DNA from: Luteolibacter rhizosphaerae
GTDB lineage: Bacteria > Verrucomicrobiota > Verrucomicrobiia > Verrucomicrobiales > Akkermansiaceae
Length of the DNA: 64,000 bases
NCBI RefSeq assembly: GCF_025950095.1
Contig: NZ_JAPDDR010000006.1
Coordinates: 124,001 to 188,000, forward strand
Reading direction: 5' to 3'
Part shown: positions 26,616 through 35,693 of the stretch, piece after piece
Layout: each line of letters begins with the position of its first letter
How positions within the stretch are numbered: position 1 is the stretch's first letter
The notes under the pieces: model-generated
The model's database searches: none
Seen by the model: only the letters and a program-made list of their open reading frames with translations
Told to the model about the DNA's origin: nothing
Translations under genes and position numbers: made by a program

Positions 26616-27470
26616 ATGAAGGTCGGCATCATCGCCAATACCGGCAAGCCCGAGGCTCGCGCCACCATCGAGCGCCTGAGCTCCGTCCTTGCCGCACGCG
26701 GCATCGCCACCCTTCTCGATGACGAATCCGCCGACTTCATGGGCCAGCCCGGCGGCCTTGATGGCCCCGCCCTCGCCGCCGCCTGCGAGGTCATCGCCGT
26801 CCTCGGCGGGGATGGCACCATGCTCAATGCCGTCGCCAAGCTCGGCCCCACCGAAAAAACCATCGCCGGCATCAATATCGGCACCCTCGGCTTCCTCACC
26901 AGCTGCACCGATGACGAGATCGAGCCCTTCGCGGAGGCCCTCATCAGCGGCAGCTACAAGACCAGCCGCCGCAGCCTCCTCACCGCCACCGTCATCGCGG
27001 CGGATGGCTCGCAGAGCCACTACCACGCGCTGAATGAAGTCGTCCTCGCCCGCGGTCAGACCGGCCGCCTCGTCTCCCTCTCTGCCTATGTCGATGGCGA
27101 GCTTCTGAACCACTACCGCGCGGACGGCCTCATCGTCGCCACCCCCACCGGCTCCACGGCCTACTCGCTCTCCGCCGGCGGGCCGCTCATCAGCCCCGGT
27201 GCCGCAGCCACCGTCATCACCCCCATCTGCCCGCACACCCTCAGCCAGCGTTCCCTCATCATCGGGGATGACGCCCTCGTCGAGCTCACCCCGGAGAATG
27301 CCGATGAAGCGCCCATGATCTTCACCGTCGATGGCCGCGACATCGTCACCATCCACCACGGCGACCGCATCCAGGTCCGCAAGGCCGGCCACGCCCTCAA
27401 TCTCCTCCGCCTCCAAGGCCACTCCTTCTACGCCGCCCTCCGCCAAAAGCTCAACTGGCGCGGCGGTTGA
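26616..27470 (+). CDS. nadK: NAD kinase
   Basis: The 284-residue enzyme phosphorylates NAD to NADP. It has the conserved GGDGTML (catalytic Asp), NIGTLGFLTSC, the NE motif in ALNEVVLARG, and TPTGSTAYSLSAGGP for NAD binding. It starts at the ATG at 26616; the frame is open upstream but without family similarity. It lies downstream of tlyA in the same direction and may be co-transcribed. Confidence 0.94.
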   Translation: MKVGIIANTGKPEARATIERLSSVLAARGIATLLDDESADFMGQPGGLDGPALAAACEVIAVLGGDGTMLNAVAKLGPTEKTIAGINIGTLGFLTSCTDDEIEPFAEALISGSYKTSRRSLLTATVIAADGSQSHYHALNEVVLARGQTGRLVSLSAYVDGELLNHYRADGLIVATPTGSTAYSLSAGGPLISPGAAATVITPICPHTLSQRSLIIGDDALVELTPENADEAPMIFTVDGRDIVTIHHGDRIQVRKAGHALNLLRLQGHSFYAALRQKLNWRGG

Positions 27471-27474
27471 GAGC

Positions 27475-27560
27475 TTGGAGCGGTCAGCGGAGAGCAGGGA
27501 GCTAGAATGTCCTCTTCTTTAGCTCTGGGCTCTTCGCTCCCACCTCTCCGCTCGCTTGAC
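27475..27560. repeat. Imperfect inverted repeat
   Basis: GCGGTCAGCGGAGAGC and its partner GCTCGCTTGACCGC, with CTCCGCT inside, form arms of an imperfect palindrome over about 80 bases between nadK and pepP. Internal GGGAGCTAGA and TTTAGCTC extend the pairing with a bulge. It may act as a terminator or be a dispersed repeat; no T tract is evident. Confidence 0.5.
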
Positions 27561-27655
27561 CGCCCCCGCCGCCGATTCCGCAGCATCCACCCTCTTTTCC
27601 GCCCGTCGCGGAAATCCCATTGCCGCCCGCCGGGGCATCCGCTGGAGTGCTGCCC

Positions 27656-28945
27656 ATGCGTTACGATCCGATCGACCCGCAGCTCTTCGTCCGCAACCGG
27701 GAAAAGCTCCGCGCCCTGCTCCAGCCGAACAGCATCGTCATCGTCCTCGCCAATGACATCTTCCCGACCAATGCGGACGGGACCATGCCCTTCAAGCAGA
27801 ACGCCGACCTCTTCTACCTCACCGGCGTCGATCAGGAAGACACCGTCCTCGTCCTCATGCCGGACGCGAAGGACCCGAAGGAGCGCGAGATCCTCTTCGT
27901 GAAGGAGACCAGCGAGCACATCGCCATCTGGGAAGGCGAGAAGCTCACCAAGGATCAGGCCAAGACGAACACCGGCATCGACCGCGTCGAGTGGTTCAGC
28001 TCCTTCGAGTCCTGGATCCACCGCCTCGTCCCGCAGGCCGATCACATCTACCTCGCCACGAACGAGCATCTTCGCGCCACCACCGTCACGGAGACCGCGA
28101 ACGACCGCTTCATCAAGAAGTGCCAGGCCCGCTACCCGCTGCACCGCTACGAGCGCCTCGCGCCGCTCATGCACCGCCTCCGCATCACGAAGGACCCGGT
28201 GGAAGTCGATATCATCCAGAAGGCCTGCAAAATCACCGAGGCTGGCTTCCGCCGCCTGCTCGGCTTTGTGAAGCCCGGCGTCGGCGAGTGGGAGGTCGAG
28301 GCCGAGCTCCTGCACGAGTTCGTGCGCCGCGGCTCCCGCGGTTTCGCCTACACCCCCATCATCGGCAGCGGGAAGAACGCCTGCGTCCTTCACTACATCG
28401 ACAACGACAAGGTCTGCCAGGACGGCGACATGCTCTTGTTAGACGTGGCCGCCGAGTATGCCGGCTGGGCCTCCGACCTCACCCGCACCATCCCCGTCAA
28501 CGGGCGCTTCACCGAGCGCCAGCGGGACGTGTACAATTCCGTCCTCCGCGTCTTCCGCGGCGCGAACGAGATCCTCCGCCCCGGCAACACGCCGATGGAG
28601 TATCAGAAGCAGGTCATCGAGCTCATGGAAGCGGAGCTCGTGAACCTCGGCCTCATCAGCGCGAAGGAAGCCAAGGAGCAAGGCCCGGACAAAGCCCTCG
28701 TGAAGAAGTACTTCATGCATGGTACTTCCCACCACATGGGCCTTGATGTCCACGACGTCGCCCCGCCGCACGAACCCTTCGCCGAAGGCATGGTCTTCAC
28801 CATCGAGCCCGGCATCTACATCCGCGAGGAAGGTCTTGGCATCCGCATCGAGAACGACGTCGTCATCGGACCGAAGAGCAACTTCGACCTCATGGCCGAC
28901 ATCCCCATCGAAGCCGACGAGATCGAGGAGCTGATGAATAAGTGA
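27656..28945 (+). CDS. pepP: Xaa-Pro aminopeptidase (M24B)
   Basis: The 429-residue metallopeptidase removes N-terminal residues preceding proline. The N-terminal creatinase-like domain (about 1-170) is followed by the pita-bread domain with five metal ligands: Asp263 and Asp274 (LLDVAAEYAGWASDLTRT), His359 (HGTSHHMGLDVHD), Glu384 (FTIEPGIYI) and Glu399 (IRIENDV). All are present, so the enzyme should be active. The ATG at 27656 fits the family start. Confidence 0.92.
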   Translation: MRYDPIDPQLFVRNREKLRALLQPNSIVIVLANDIFPTNADGTMPFKQNADLFYLTGVDQEDTVLVLMPDAKDPKEREILFVKETSEHIAIWEGEKLTKDQAKTNTGIDRVEWFSSFESWIHRLVPQADHIYLATNEHLRATTVTETANDRFIKKCQARYPLHRYERLAPLMHRLRITKDPVEVDIIQKACKITEAGFRRLLGFVKPGVGEWEVEAELLHEFVRRGSRGFAYTPIIGSGKNACVLHYIDNDKVCQDGDMLLLDVAAEYAGWASDLTRTIPVNGRFTERQRDVYNSVLRVFRGANEILRPGNTPMEYQKQVIELMEAELVNLGLISAKEAKEQGPDKALVKKYFMHGTSHHMGLDVHDVAPPHEPFAEGMVFTIEPGIYIREEGLGIRIENDVVIGPKSNFDLMADIPIEADEIEELMNK

Positions 28946-28957
28946 GGCTCATCCCCT

Positions 28958-28993
28958 GGGAGCGCGGAACTCCGGCTTTGCGGAGTGGTCCGA
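28958..28993 (+). repeat. GGGAGCGCG-hairpin-GGTCCGA element
   Basis: Conserved GGGAGCGCG (28958-28966) and GGTCCGA (28987-28993) flank a hairpin with stem ACTCCG/CGGAGT. A second copy at 59718-59751 keeps the flanks but has a different self-complementary stem. Confidence 0.7.
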
Positions 28994-29297
28994 GACGAAC
29001 CTTCTTCCTTTCTCGGACAAGCTCTGGCCCGCAGAAGCACCTGTGACTCTTGATGCATCATCAGGGCTGATAGCACGCGCTCGGCCCGATGTGTCGCACT
29101 CTATTTGCTCCAAGCCTTCACCCCGCCATGTCGCGTCCTACAGGGACGCCTCGTGCACGGCGCGCTCCGCCCCTCAAGGAATCTCAAAAGGCAGGGACCC
29201 GCCCTCCGAGCGGTCCGGCTTCTGGCGCTCCGTCTTCACCCAGCCACATCCGGACTCGCCCTAACATCTTCTAGGGCCAAGGTCCGAATCACTCTCC

Positions 29298-29383
29298 AGC
29301 CCCGGCAGGGGCGACAGATATTAGCCGGTGCGCGTAAGCCACCGGTAAAGTCCGCCAAATACCCCAAGCCCCGGCAGGGGCGA
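29298..29383 (+). repeat. Two AGCCCC/GGGGCG hairpin units
   Basis: The 17-base hairpin AGCCCCGGCAGGGGCGA occurs at 29298-29314 and again at 29367-29383. Between them, AGCCGGT and ACCGGT form a second stem. A related module is at 59831-59927. Confidence 0.75.
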
Positions 29384-29400
29384 AAGAGCATCGTCTCGTG

Positions 29401-29742
29401 TCACCCCTTCTTGCGCGACACCAAGAAACAAATGATCCCCGCCCAACCCATCGCCATCGATGCGGTCGAGGAAAGTGTGATGACCCGCCGCAGTCGCTCC
29501 AGCTCCCTGGACTGATAGTCCGCCGCCTGAGCCAACTCCGCGGCAAATCGCGGACCGTTCCGATCGAGATCCGTAGACTCTTCGCTCACCAATCGACGTA
29601 GCAAGTTCGCCTCGGGGGGGCTCACCATATAGAGGCTCATGGCACCGACGAATCCGGTCGCCAGACAGCCGATCGAGATCATGAGAAGGATCTTCTTCAA
29701 AGTTAGCCGTGGTTCCGGTTCAAGCTGTCTACACGTGAGCAT
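29401..29742 (-). CDS. Small two-helix membrane protein
   Basis: The 113-residue protein has two membrane segments (ILLMISIGCLATGFVGAMSL and VITLSSTASMAMGWAGIICF) with a charged loop of about 45 residues between, and ends SRKKG. The ATG at 29742 begins one base after the stop codon of the upstream gene, so the pair is likely translationally coupled. The frame is open further upstream but overlaps the other gene. No family recognised. Confidence 0.6.
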   Translation of the reverse strand: MLTCRQLEPEPRLTLKKILLMISIGCLATGFVGAMSLYMVSPPEANLLRRLVSEESTDLDRNGPRFAAELAQAADYQSRELERLRRVITLSSTASMAMGWAGIICFLVSRKKG

Positions 29743-29743
29743 C

Positions 29744-31033
29744 CTACGGGGCAATCTGCTCCCTTCTTGACCGCAGTTGTTCACGCGTCTGCTCCGAGAC
29801 TGCATCAAGTTCGAGAAGCTGATCGATTCTTTCCCGGTAACGTGCGCGTTCCGCAAGCGACAGGACAATCTCTTGAACCTCATTTGCATCTTCAATCATG
29901 GCGAGGAGATCCTTTTCCAAGGGGCCGACTCCTTCTTGAATCATTTCTTGGACGATCTCGCTCTTCCCGAAATGGGCTGGCTGCCATTCTTTGAGCCAAC
30001 GAAGGGAAGCTTCCGGATCTTCGATCATCCATGGATGTAGAGCGGCGGCATAGCCGCTGGATAGACTCGGATGTCCGGAGTCACTTTTGATTTCTGAGCC
30101 CGGGAGCGACTTGTGGATCTGGTCCAGCCATGAGATCGCAGCGGTGGGATCATGCTTTGCCCACGACGATACGAAAGCGCTTGCTGCGAGTGATAGCGTT
30201 CCGTCCTTCAAAATCCCCGACTCGGATTGAGCAAGATGCTCGCGGACTTCCTCCCAATTCGTTCCGGCAGGGAGGGCTCTGAAGTAGTTCAGTTCCAGAT
30301 GCGAACGTGGAACCTCGCATTCCAACTGCTGGATCATATCCCACGTGCCACTTGAATCTCCTTCGGTGGCTCCACGGATCAGGGTTAGGATGTTATTCCC
30401 CGGCGAGAGTAGCTCCTGTTCCTCACCGGACCGGCCCTTCAAGTGCTTTTTCCAAAAACGGAGCGAGGCCACGGGATCCGATTGTGCAACCCCCTCAAGC
30501 ATCTCGCCGTATCGTCGAGACTTCTCGGTCTGGCTTTGGAAGCTTTGGTAAAGCTCCTTGGTTAATACTTCCTCCGGAGCGAGCAGCCCATACCGCCGGT
30601 CCAGCAAGGAGAGAATGGCTTTCGCTTCCGAGAAGCCTTCTCCTTTCATTCCTGACTTCTCAAGTAGGGAGGAATCCTCTCGCAACCTACGGACAGCCTC
30701 GAGGTCCAACGCGTTGACCAGTCGCTTGAGTCTCCGAATCTCATGGAGAACCTGAACATTATCGAAGTCGCCGTCGTATGCGGCGGAGCCTGCTAGACGC
30801 CGTAGTTCCTTCTCCGCTTCAGCGGGACTCGGATTATCAAGCCGCTTGCGGGTTCGTTTAGTTTGGGCGGGATTTGCCGGGACTACGTTCTCTGTTGGGC
30901 TGACTGAGGATATTCCTCCGCCCTTGCTCGGAGATTCTGAGCCCTGCCTGTTGAGGGAGAAATAGGCAGCCACTCCTAGAATTGCGGCTACTCCTGTCGC
31001 TGCTGCAATGCTCTTATAACCGTTCATAGCCAT
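29744..31033 (-). CDS. Membrane-anchored helical-repeat protein
   Basis: The roughly 429-residue protein has an N-terminal membrane helix (AAATGVAAILGVAAYFSL), a Ser/Pro/Lys-rich linker, and a helical body containing SDPVASLRFWKK, HDPTAAISWLDQI and EDPEASLRWLKEW. These D-P-x-A-(A/S)-x-x-W motifs recur in large verrucomicrobial repeat proteins of unknown function. ATG codons at 31033 and 31027 are both plausible. It overlaps the end of the DUF4279-like gene and is coupled to the two-helix protein after it. Its GC is lower than its surroundings. Confidence 0.65.
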   Translation of the reverse strand: MAMNGYKSIAAATGVAAILGVAAYFSLNRQGSESPSKGGGISSVSPTENVVPANPAQTKRTRKRLDNPSPAEAEKELRRLAGSAAYDGDFDNVQVLHEIRRLKRLVNALDLEAVRRLREDSSLLEKSGMKGEGFSEAKAILSLLDRRYGLLAPEEVLTKELYQSFQSQTEKSRRYGEMLEGVAQSDPVASLRFWKKHLKGRSGEEQELLSPGNNILTLIRGATEGDSSGTWDMIQQLECEVPRSHLELNYFRALPAGTNWEEVREHLAQSESGILKDGTLSLAASAFVSSWAKHDPTAAISWLDQIHKSLPGSEIKSDSGHPSLSSGYAAALHPWMIEDPEASLRWLKEWQPAHFGKSEIVQEMIQEGVGPLEKDLLAMIEDANEVQEIVLSLAERARYRERIDQLLELDAVSEQTREQLRSRREQIAP

Positions 31034-31403
31034 CAAGGTCGAGAGACGCCTTCACCGCGCCAAGAAACGCAATCGCTTCGACTCCAAGCCGCATCGCGGG
31101 CCTTGGCTCTTGATCGGAATCGACAGTCCACCATAGCGCAAGCCCGCATGAGATCCCCGGCCGCTCCGAAACGAGCCGGAACTTCTCCACATGCGGATAG
31201 AGGGTCCGCATGAACTCCTCGATTGCTTCGGTAAAGGATCCCTCCGTCGATGGATTCTCACTCGAGAGCGACCAACTGGACGTGTTGTTGGGGGAGCTCT
31301 TCCGACGAGTGCTCGACGGAAGAACTCCTGTAAACGCGGTGATCTCATCGGGATCGAGCCCGTCACCGAAGAACTCGAAATGGATCTGTAGGGAATCCGC
31401 CAT
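31014..31403 (-). CDS. DUF4279-like protein
   Basis: The 129-residue protein begins IHFEFFGDGLDPDEITAFTG, the characteristic opening of DUF4279 proteins, followed by SLSSENPSTEGSFTEAIEEF and a final LGVEAIAFLGAVKASLDLD. DUF4279 proteins are small cytoplasmic proteins of unproven function. It is the first gene of a three-gene block down to 29401 and overlaps the next gene by about 20 bases. Confidence 0.65.
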   Translation of the reverse strand: MADSLQIHFEFFGDGLDPDEITAFTGVLPSSTRRKSSPNNTSSWSLSSENPSTEGSFTEAIEEFMRTLYPHVEKFRLVSERPGISCGLALWWTVDSDQEPRPAMRLGVEAIAFLGAVKASLDLDGYERL

Positions 31404-31415
31404 GTAACTCCTTCG

Positions 31416-34400
31416 TCACTTCGTCTTATCCGGCCGCTCCGGAGCTTCCGGCACCGGCCGCGGATCCTTCGCGATCAAATCCTGCAAATGCTTCACCGCC
31501 GCCTCTAGCTGCGCGTCTTTCCCATCAAAAGTCTCCCGCGGCGTGTTATCGACCACCTCATCCGGCTGAATGCCCGTGCCTTCAATGAGCCACTGACCCT
31601 CCGGCCCATACACCCCGATTTCCGCCGCGGTGCACATGCCGTTATCCACCAGCCATCGCTGGGTGTTCAGCCAGATCTGCCCGCCCCAAGTCCGTGTGCC
31701 GATGACCTTGCCGATACCGAGGCGGCGGAAGCCTTCCGAGAACGCCTCGCCATCGCTCGCCGTCCACTCGTTGCACAGCACCGTCACATGCCCGCGGAAA
31801 GCGTACTGCATGTTCGAGTAACTCTGTCCCGCCCGCGGCGACCAATGGAACCACGCCTTCCGCAGCAAGCGCCCGAGGATCCACGAATCCGTGTTCCCGC
31901 CGCGGTTGTGGCGCACATCGATGATCAAACCCTGACGGTCGAACACCGGATAGAATTCCCGCGCCCATTCAATGATGCTCTCCGGCCCCATCGCGCGCAG
32001 ATGAACATAACCGATCCGCCCGTGACCCAGCCGTTCCGTTTCCAAGCGGCGGCTATACTCCCACGAGGAATAACGCAGATCCGCCGCCTGCTCCGGAGCC
32101 AGCGGGCGCACCAGCACGTTCCGACGCACCCCGCCTTCCTGCGCCAGCACATCGAGCAGCACCTGCTGCCCCGCCTTCTGCTCTAACAGCTCCTGCGGAT
32201 GCGCCAGCGGTCGCAGGTCGCGACCGTTGATCGCCACGATCACATCGCCCTTCTTGATCGCCACCCCGGGGCGGGCGAGGGGGCTTTTCTCGCCGGGATA
32301 GTCCGGATCGGTCGCATAGACCTCCTCCACCTTCCAGCCGCCGGAGACCGCATCGCGCGAGAAGCGTCCGCCGAGCAGCGAGGGCTGGATCGAGTCCGGT
32401 CCCTCGCGCAGGTCGCCGAAGCGCACGTAGATGTGCAGCGCGCTCAGCTCGCTGGACATCTCGTGCATGATGTCGCTCAGGTCCGCACGGTCCGCCACCC
32501 GCTCCACCAGCGGCGCATACTTCTCTCGCACCGCCACCCAATCCAGCCCGTGCATCTTCGGGTCGTAGAAGAAGTCGCGCAGCATCCGCCAAGACTCGCG
32601 GTAGATCTGCCGCCACTCCTCGCGCGGATCGAGCTCGAAGGTCCAGCCACCCAGCGGCACCGCCTTCTCCAGCTTCGCCGGGGCCTCGCCCGCCACATCC
32701 ACCACGTGGAAGCTCTCGCCCTTGCGCAGCGCCAGCTTCTTGCCATCCAGCGAAAGCTCCCAGCCGTTCGGATCATCCATTAGCAGCTTCGGCTTCGGAT
32801 CCTCGTGCCCGATATCCAGACGCATCAGCCGTGGTTTCGTCTCGTGGCCCGGGGCCTGCATCATGAAGAGCAGGTGCTTCGGCGTCGCCACCAGCTCCCA
32901 GAGATTGCCGGAGATCCCGGGCACCTCGTAGAGGCGATCCGCCAGGCCTTCCTCCTCGATCTTCACCTCGGTCACCGGTGGCTTCGGCTCCTCCTTCTTC
33001 TCGCCGTTGGTCTCCGGCTTCTTCTCATCCACCGTCAGTTCGTCCGGCGGGGTGAAGGGGAAGCGCCCGTTCTTCTGCAGCGCCAGTGCGTAGATCCGCG
33101 TGCTCTCCGTGAAGAAAGGCTCCGGCTGCCGCGGTCCCCACGGCGATTTGACCAGCGACTTCAGTGTGCGGTCGCTCAGGAAGTAGAGCCACTTGCCATC
33201 CGCCGACCATGCCGGCGAGCCGCTCAGGGTGCGCTCGGTGGTGGCATCGATGATCTTGCCGTCCGTCACGTGATAGAGCCGGATCTTGCGGAAGGTGTTC
33301 GCGGTCGGCTCCACGAAGGCCAGCCACTTGCTATCCGGCGACCACACGAGGTCATCGAAACCGCGGCTCGGCGAGGTGCTGATCTTTACCGTCTGCTTCG
33401 CCTCCAGATCTCGCACCCACAGCTCCAGATTCTTGTCCTGCCAGGCCACCCGCTTGCCATCGGGGGAGGGGATCGGTGCGAAGCGGAAGATCGTGCCGTC
33501 CTGCGTGAGCAGTTCGGACTCGCCCACGCCGTTCGCGGGCAGCTTCACCATCTCGATCTCGCCGGTCTCGTCCGTCTGCGCGACCAGCGATTTGCCATCC
33601 GGCAGGAAGCGCGCTTCGCGATAGCGCACGCCCGGCTTGCGCGGCACCTCCACCAGGCGACCGCCCGGTTTGGTCGGCGCCACGAAGACGCTGCCGCGTG
33701 CCGTCAGCACCAGCCGGTCACCATCCGGCGAGACGCTGAAGTTGGTGAGATAGTCGAAGGGCTTCTTCACCCAGCGGTCGCGCATCTGGTCGAAGTCCGA
33801 GGGCAGGGTGATCGCGATCTCGCGGTCGCTGCCGTCCTTCAGGTCGTAGATTCGCACCGAGCCCGCCTGCTGATAGACCACTCGGCCTTGGCTCAGCTCT
33901 CCGTTCCGCACGTCGAAGCCGTCGTGCTTCGTGAGCTGCTTGCGATCCGCGCCTTCCGGCGTCATCGACCACAGGTTCATCGTGCCGGATTGGTCGCAGA
34001 GGAAGTACACGCGCCCCTCCCACCACATCGGGTTCTTGGAGGTGCCGCGATAGTCGCCCAGCAGCGGCTGCGCCTCCGGCGTGCCTTCATCGTAGCGCCA
34101 GAGATTCTGAACCGTGCCGCCCTCGTAGCGTTTCGTGCTGCTGCCTTGGAAGGGCAGGCGGGTGAAGAAGAGCCGCTTGCCGGTGTCGTCCGTCGCGCCC
34201 TCGCTCGCCTGCGCCAGTGGCAGCAGGGTTTCCACCCCGCTGCTCGGATCGATCGCCACAAGCTGCTCGTTCGGCAGCGTCGAGTGCGCGCGCGTGCTGC
34301 AGAGCACCTTGCCATCGCGGGTCCACCCCACCGGAATGGCACCCTCGCCATACCAGGTCAGCCGCTTTGGCAGGCCGCCGGCCAGCGGCATCACATAGAC

Positions 34401-34655
34401 CTCCTGCGGTCCCTCATATTGTGCGGAAAAGGCCACCTGCGTGCCTTCGGGAGAAATCGTCGCCGCGAACTCCACGCCGGGGTGCGAGCTCAGCCGCTGC
34501 GCCGCACCGCCCGCCGCAGGCACCTTCCACAAGTCGCCCTCAGCAGTGAAAACCACCGTCTCCGCGTGGATCGCCGGGTGGCGGTAGAATCCCGGCGCGG
34601 CCAGCGCACCCGATGTTAGAGCCAGCAGGAGAAGAAGAGCACGGCGATTCAGCAT
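31416..34655 (-). CDS. Tricorn-like S41 protease
   Basis: The 1079-residue protein has a signal peptide (ending LAAPGF), a WD40/TolB-like beta-propeller region (repeated SPDGKRVAW and SPDSKWLAFV motifs), a second propeller, a PDZ domain (GVAIKKGDVIVAINGRDL) and a C-terminal S41 catalytic core. The nucleophile region is NEWTASDGEAFSEGF (Ser967, Asp968), and an upstream His lies in SSELSALHIYV. Tricorn proteases degrade peptides; the signal peptide predicts periplasmic location. The ATG at 34655 is chosen for the signal peptide. Confidence 0.88.
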   Translation of the reverse strand: MLNRRALLLLLALTSGALAAPGFYRHPAIHAETVVFTAEGDLWKVPAAGGAAQRLSSHPGVEFAATISPEGTQVAFSAQYEGPQEVYVMPLAGGLPKRLTWYGEGAIPVGWTRDGKVLCSTRAHSTLPNEQLVAIDPSSGVETLLPLAQASEGATDDTGKRLFFTRLPFQGSSTKRYEGGTVQNLWRYDEGTPEAQPLLGDYRGTSKNPMWWEGRVYFLCDQSGTMNLWSMTPEGADRKQLTKHDGFDVRNGELSQGRVVYQQAGSVRIYDLKDGSDREIAITLPSDFDQMRDRWVKKPFDYLTNFSVSPDGDRLVLTARGSVFVAPTKPGGRLVEVPRKPGVRYREARFLPDGKSLVAQTDETGEIEMVKLPANGVGESELLTQDGTIFRFAPIPSPDGKRVAWQDKNLELWVRDLEAKQTVKISTSPSRGFDDLVWSPDSKWLAFVEPTANTFRKIRLYHVTDGKIIDATTERTLSGSPAWSADGKWLYFLSDRTLKSLVKSPWGPRQPEPFFTESTRIYALALQKNGRFPFTPPDELTVDEKKPETNGEKKEEPKPPVTEVKIEEEGLADRLYEVPGISGNLWELVATPKHLLFMMQAPGHETKPRLMRLDIGHEDPKPKLLMDDPNGWELSLDGKKLALRKGESFHVVDVAGEAPAKLEKAVPLGGWTFELDPREEWRQIYRESWRMLRDFFYDPKMHGLDWVAVREKYAPLVERVADRADLSDIMHEMSSELSALHIYVRFGDLREGPDSIQPSLLGGRFSRDAVSGGWKVEEVYATDPDYPGEKSPLARPGVAIKKGDVIVAINGRDLRPLAHPQELLEQKAGQQVLLDVLAQEGGVRRNVLVRPLAPEQAADLRYSSWEYSRRLETERLGHGRIGYVHLRAMGPESIIEWAREFYPVFDRQGLIIDVRHNRGGNTDSWILGRLLRKAWFHWSPRAGQSYSNMQYAFRGHVTVLCNEWTASDGEAFSEGFRRLGIGKVIGTRTWGGQIWLNTQRWLVDNGMCTAAEIGVYGPEGQWLIEGTGIQPDEVVDNTPRETFDGKDAQLEAAVKHLQDLIAKDPRPVPEAPERPDKTK

Positions 34656-34718
34656 GCCGCACGCTTGCAAGAAAGCGCCCCCCACCGCAATAGTAGGAGC
34701 GCTCCATCAGCGCTTCCC

Positions 34719-35513
34719 ATGATGATTTTCCAGCGCCTCCGCCCCGGTTTGATCGCTCTGGCGCTCGCCATCCTGCTGCCCGCCTGCTCCAGCATCGACC
34801 GGTCGCACCGTTCGGAGAACTCGCGCTATCTTCCGGGGCCACCTGCGAAGCTGCAGACACCAGTGTATATTCTGAACGATGACGCGGGCCGCAGGGTCGA
34901 TCTCGTCGGCGCGGTGCATATCGGGGACAAGTCCTACTACCAGGCTCTCAACCGCCGCTTTCGTGACTATGATGCGGTGCTGGTCGAGGGCGTGGGCGAT
35001 CCGGGCAAAAGGAAAAAGGGCAGCCCGGGATCCGAGGGCTTCAGGAGTTTGGTTCACCAGGATTTCCGGATGTCCTTCCAAGGCGAGGAGATCGATTACG
35101 GTCGTCCCAATATCGTCCATGCCGACTTCACCAACGCCGCATACGCTGCCGCCCGCAAGCAGCACGGGCTCGGCGACAGGACGAGTGAGCCCGGCAACGA
35201 AGCCGTGGTGATGATGCGGCTTCGAATCATCGACTGGGGCGTCTCGAAAGTTCAGCGCGCCTCCGCCGTGAGCGTTCATGCTTCCGCGCAGAAATTCCCC
35301 GGCGGTAAGGCGGACTATCAGGTCGATGTGGTGGAGCGGGAGCGCATCGCCCTTGATGTCCTCGAGCGCCAGCTCGCGGCCGGAAAGCGGAATCTGTGCA
35401 TCTTCTACGGCTCCGGCCACCTGCCGACCCTGCGCGATAAGCTTCTTGATCGGGGCTGGAAACTGGAAGGCGTCGAGTGGCTCGATGCTTGGGTGATCCC
35501 CCACGAACTCTGA
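34719..35513 (+). CDS. TraB/TIKI-like lipoprotein
   Basis: The 264-residue protein has a lipoprotein signal ending LLPACSS (Cys at about residue 23). The mature domain shows the TraB pattern: VDLVGAVHIGDKSYYQALN (GxxH motif), DAVLVEGVGDPG (E motif), and FYGSGHLPTL (second GxxH). Members of this superfamily are metal-dependent peptidases or uncharacterised. Residues Glu and His needed for metal are all present. Divergent from the tricorn gene with about 60 bases between starts. Confidence 0.75.
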   Translation: MMIFQRLRPGLIALALAILLPACSSIDRSHRSENSRYLPGPPAKLQTPVYILNDDAGRRVDLVGAVHIGDKSYYQALNRRFRDYDAVLVEGVGDPGKRKKGSPGSEGFRSLVHQDFRMSFQGEEIDYGRPNIVHADFTNAAYAAARKQHGLGDRTSEPGNEAVVMMRLRIIDWGVSKVQRASAVSVHASAQKFPGGKADYQVDVVERERIALDVLERQLAAGKRNLCIFYGSGHLPTLRDKLLDRGWKLEGVEWLDAWVIPHEL

Positions 35514-35649
35514 GTCAGCCCTGCTTGGGTGGCGGGCTGGACCTATCATCGATAGAACCGATGTTTGCATCGGCTTTACCGATTCTGTGGAAAGCGGGTG
35601 ATCGGCGCATGCTCCCCGGCACCATGAATCGCCGTGATCTCATCTCAAG

Positions 35650-35668
35650 TGTTGCTAAAACAGCATTT
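35650..35668 (+). promoter_or_regulatory. Operator-like site, copy 1
   Basis: TGTTG, six bases, CAGCATTT. A second copy with the same spacing is at 35694. It precedes TTGACC (35673-35678), a possible -35 box for the operon starting at 35728. The site is partially palindromic, typical of a dimeric regulator's binding site. Confidence 0.4.
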
Positions 35669-35693
35669 TAGGTTGACCTCGCGACCCTTTAAA

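Larger units (their letters stand above)
28946..29400. other. Gene-free region with dispersed repeats
   Basis: This 455-base interval has no convincing gene. It holds a GGGAGCGCG hairpin element at its left end and two AGCCCCGGCAGGGGCGA units at its right end. The middle (about 29000-29290) shows no recognised feature. A bidirectional transcription stop is plausible since pepP and the next gene converge here. Confidence 0.6.

Noticed and set aside
32805-34619. 604-codon + strand frame
   Set aside because: Antisense to the tricorn-like gene, with His/Arg/Leu-rich composition typical of a shadow frame.
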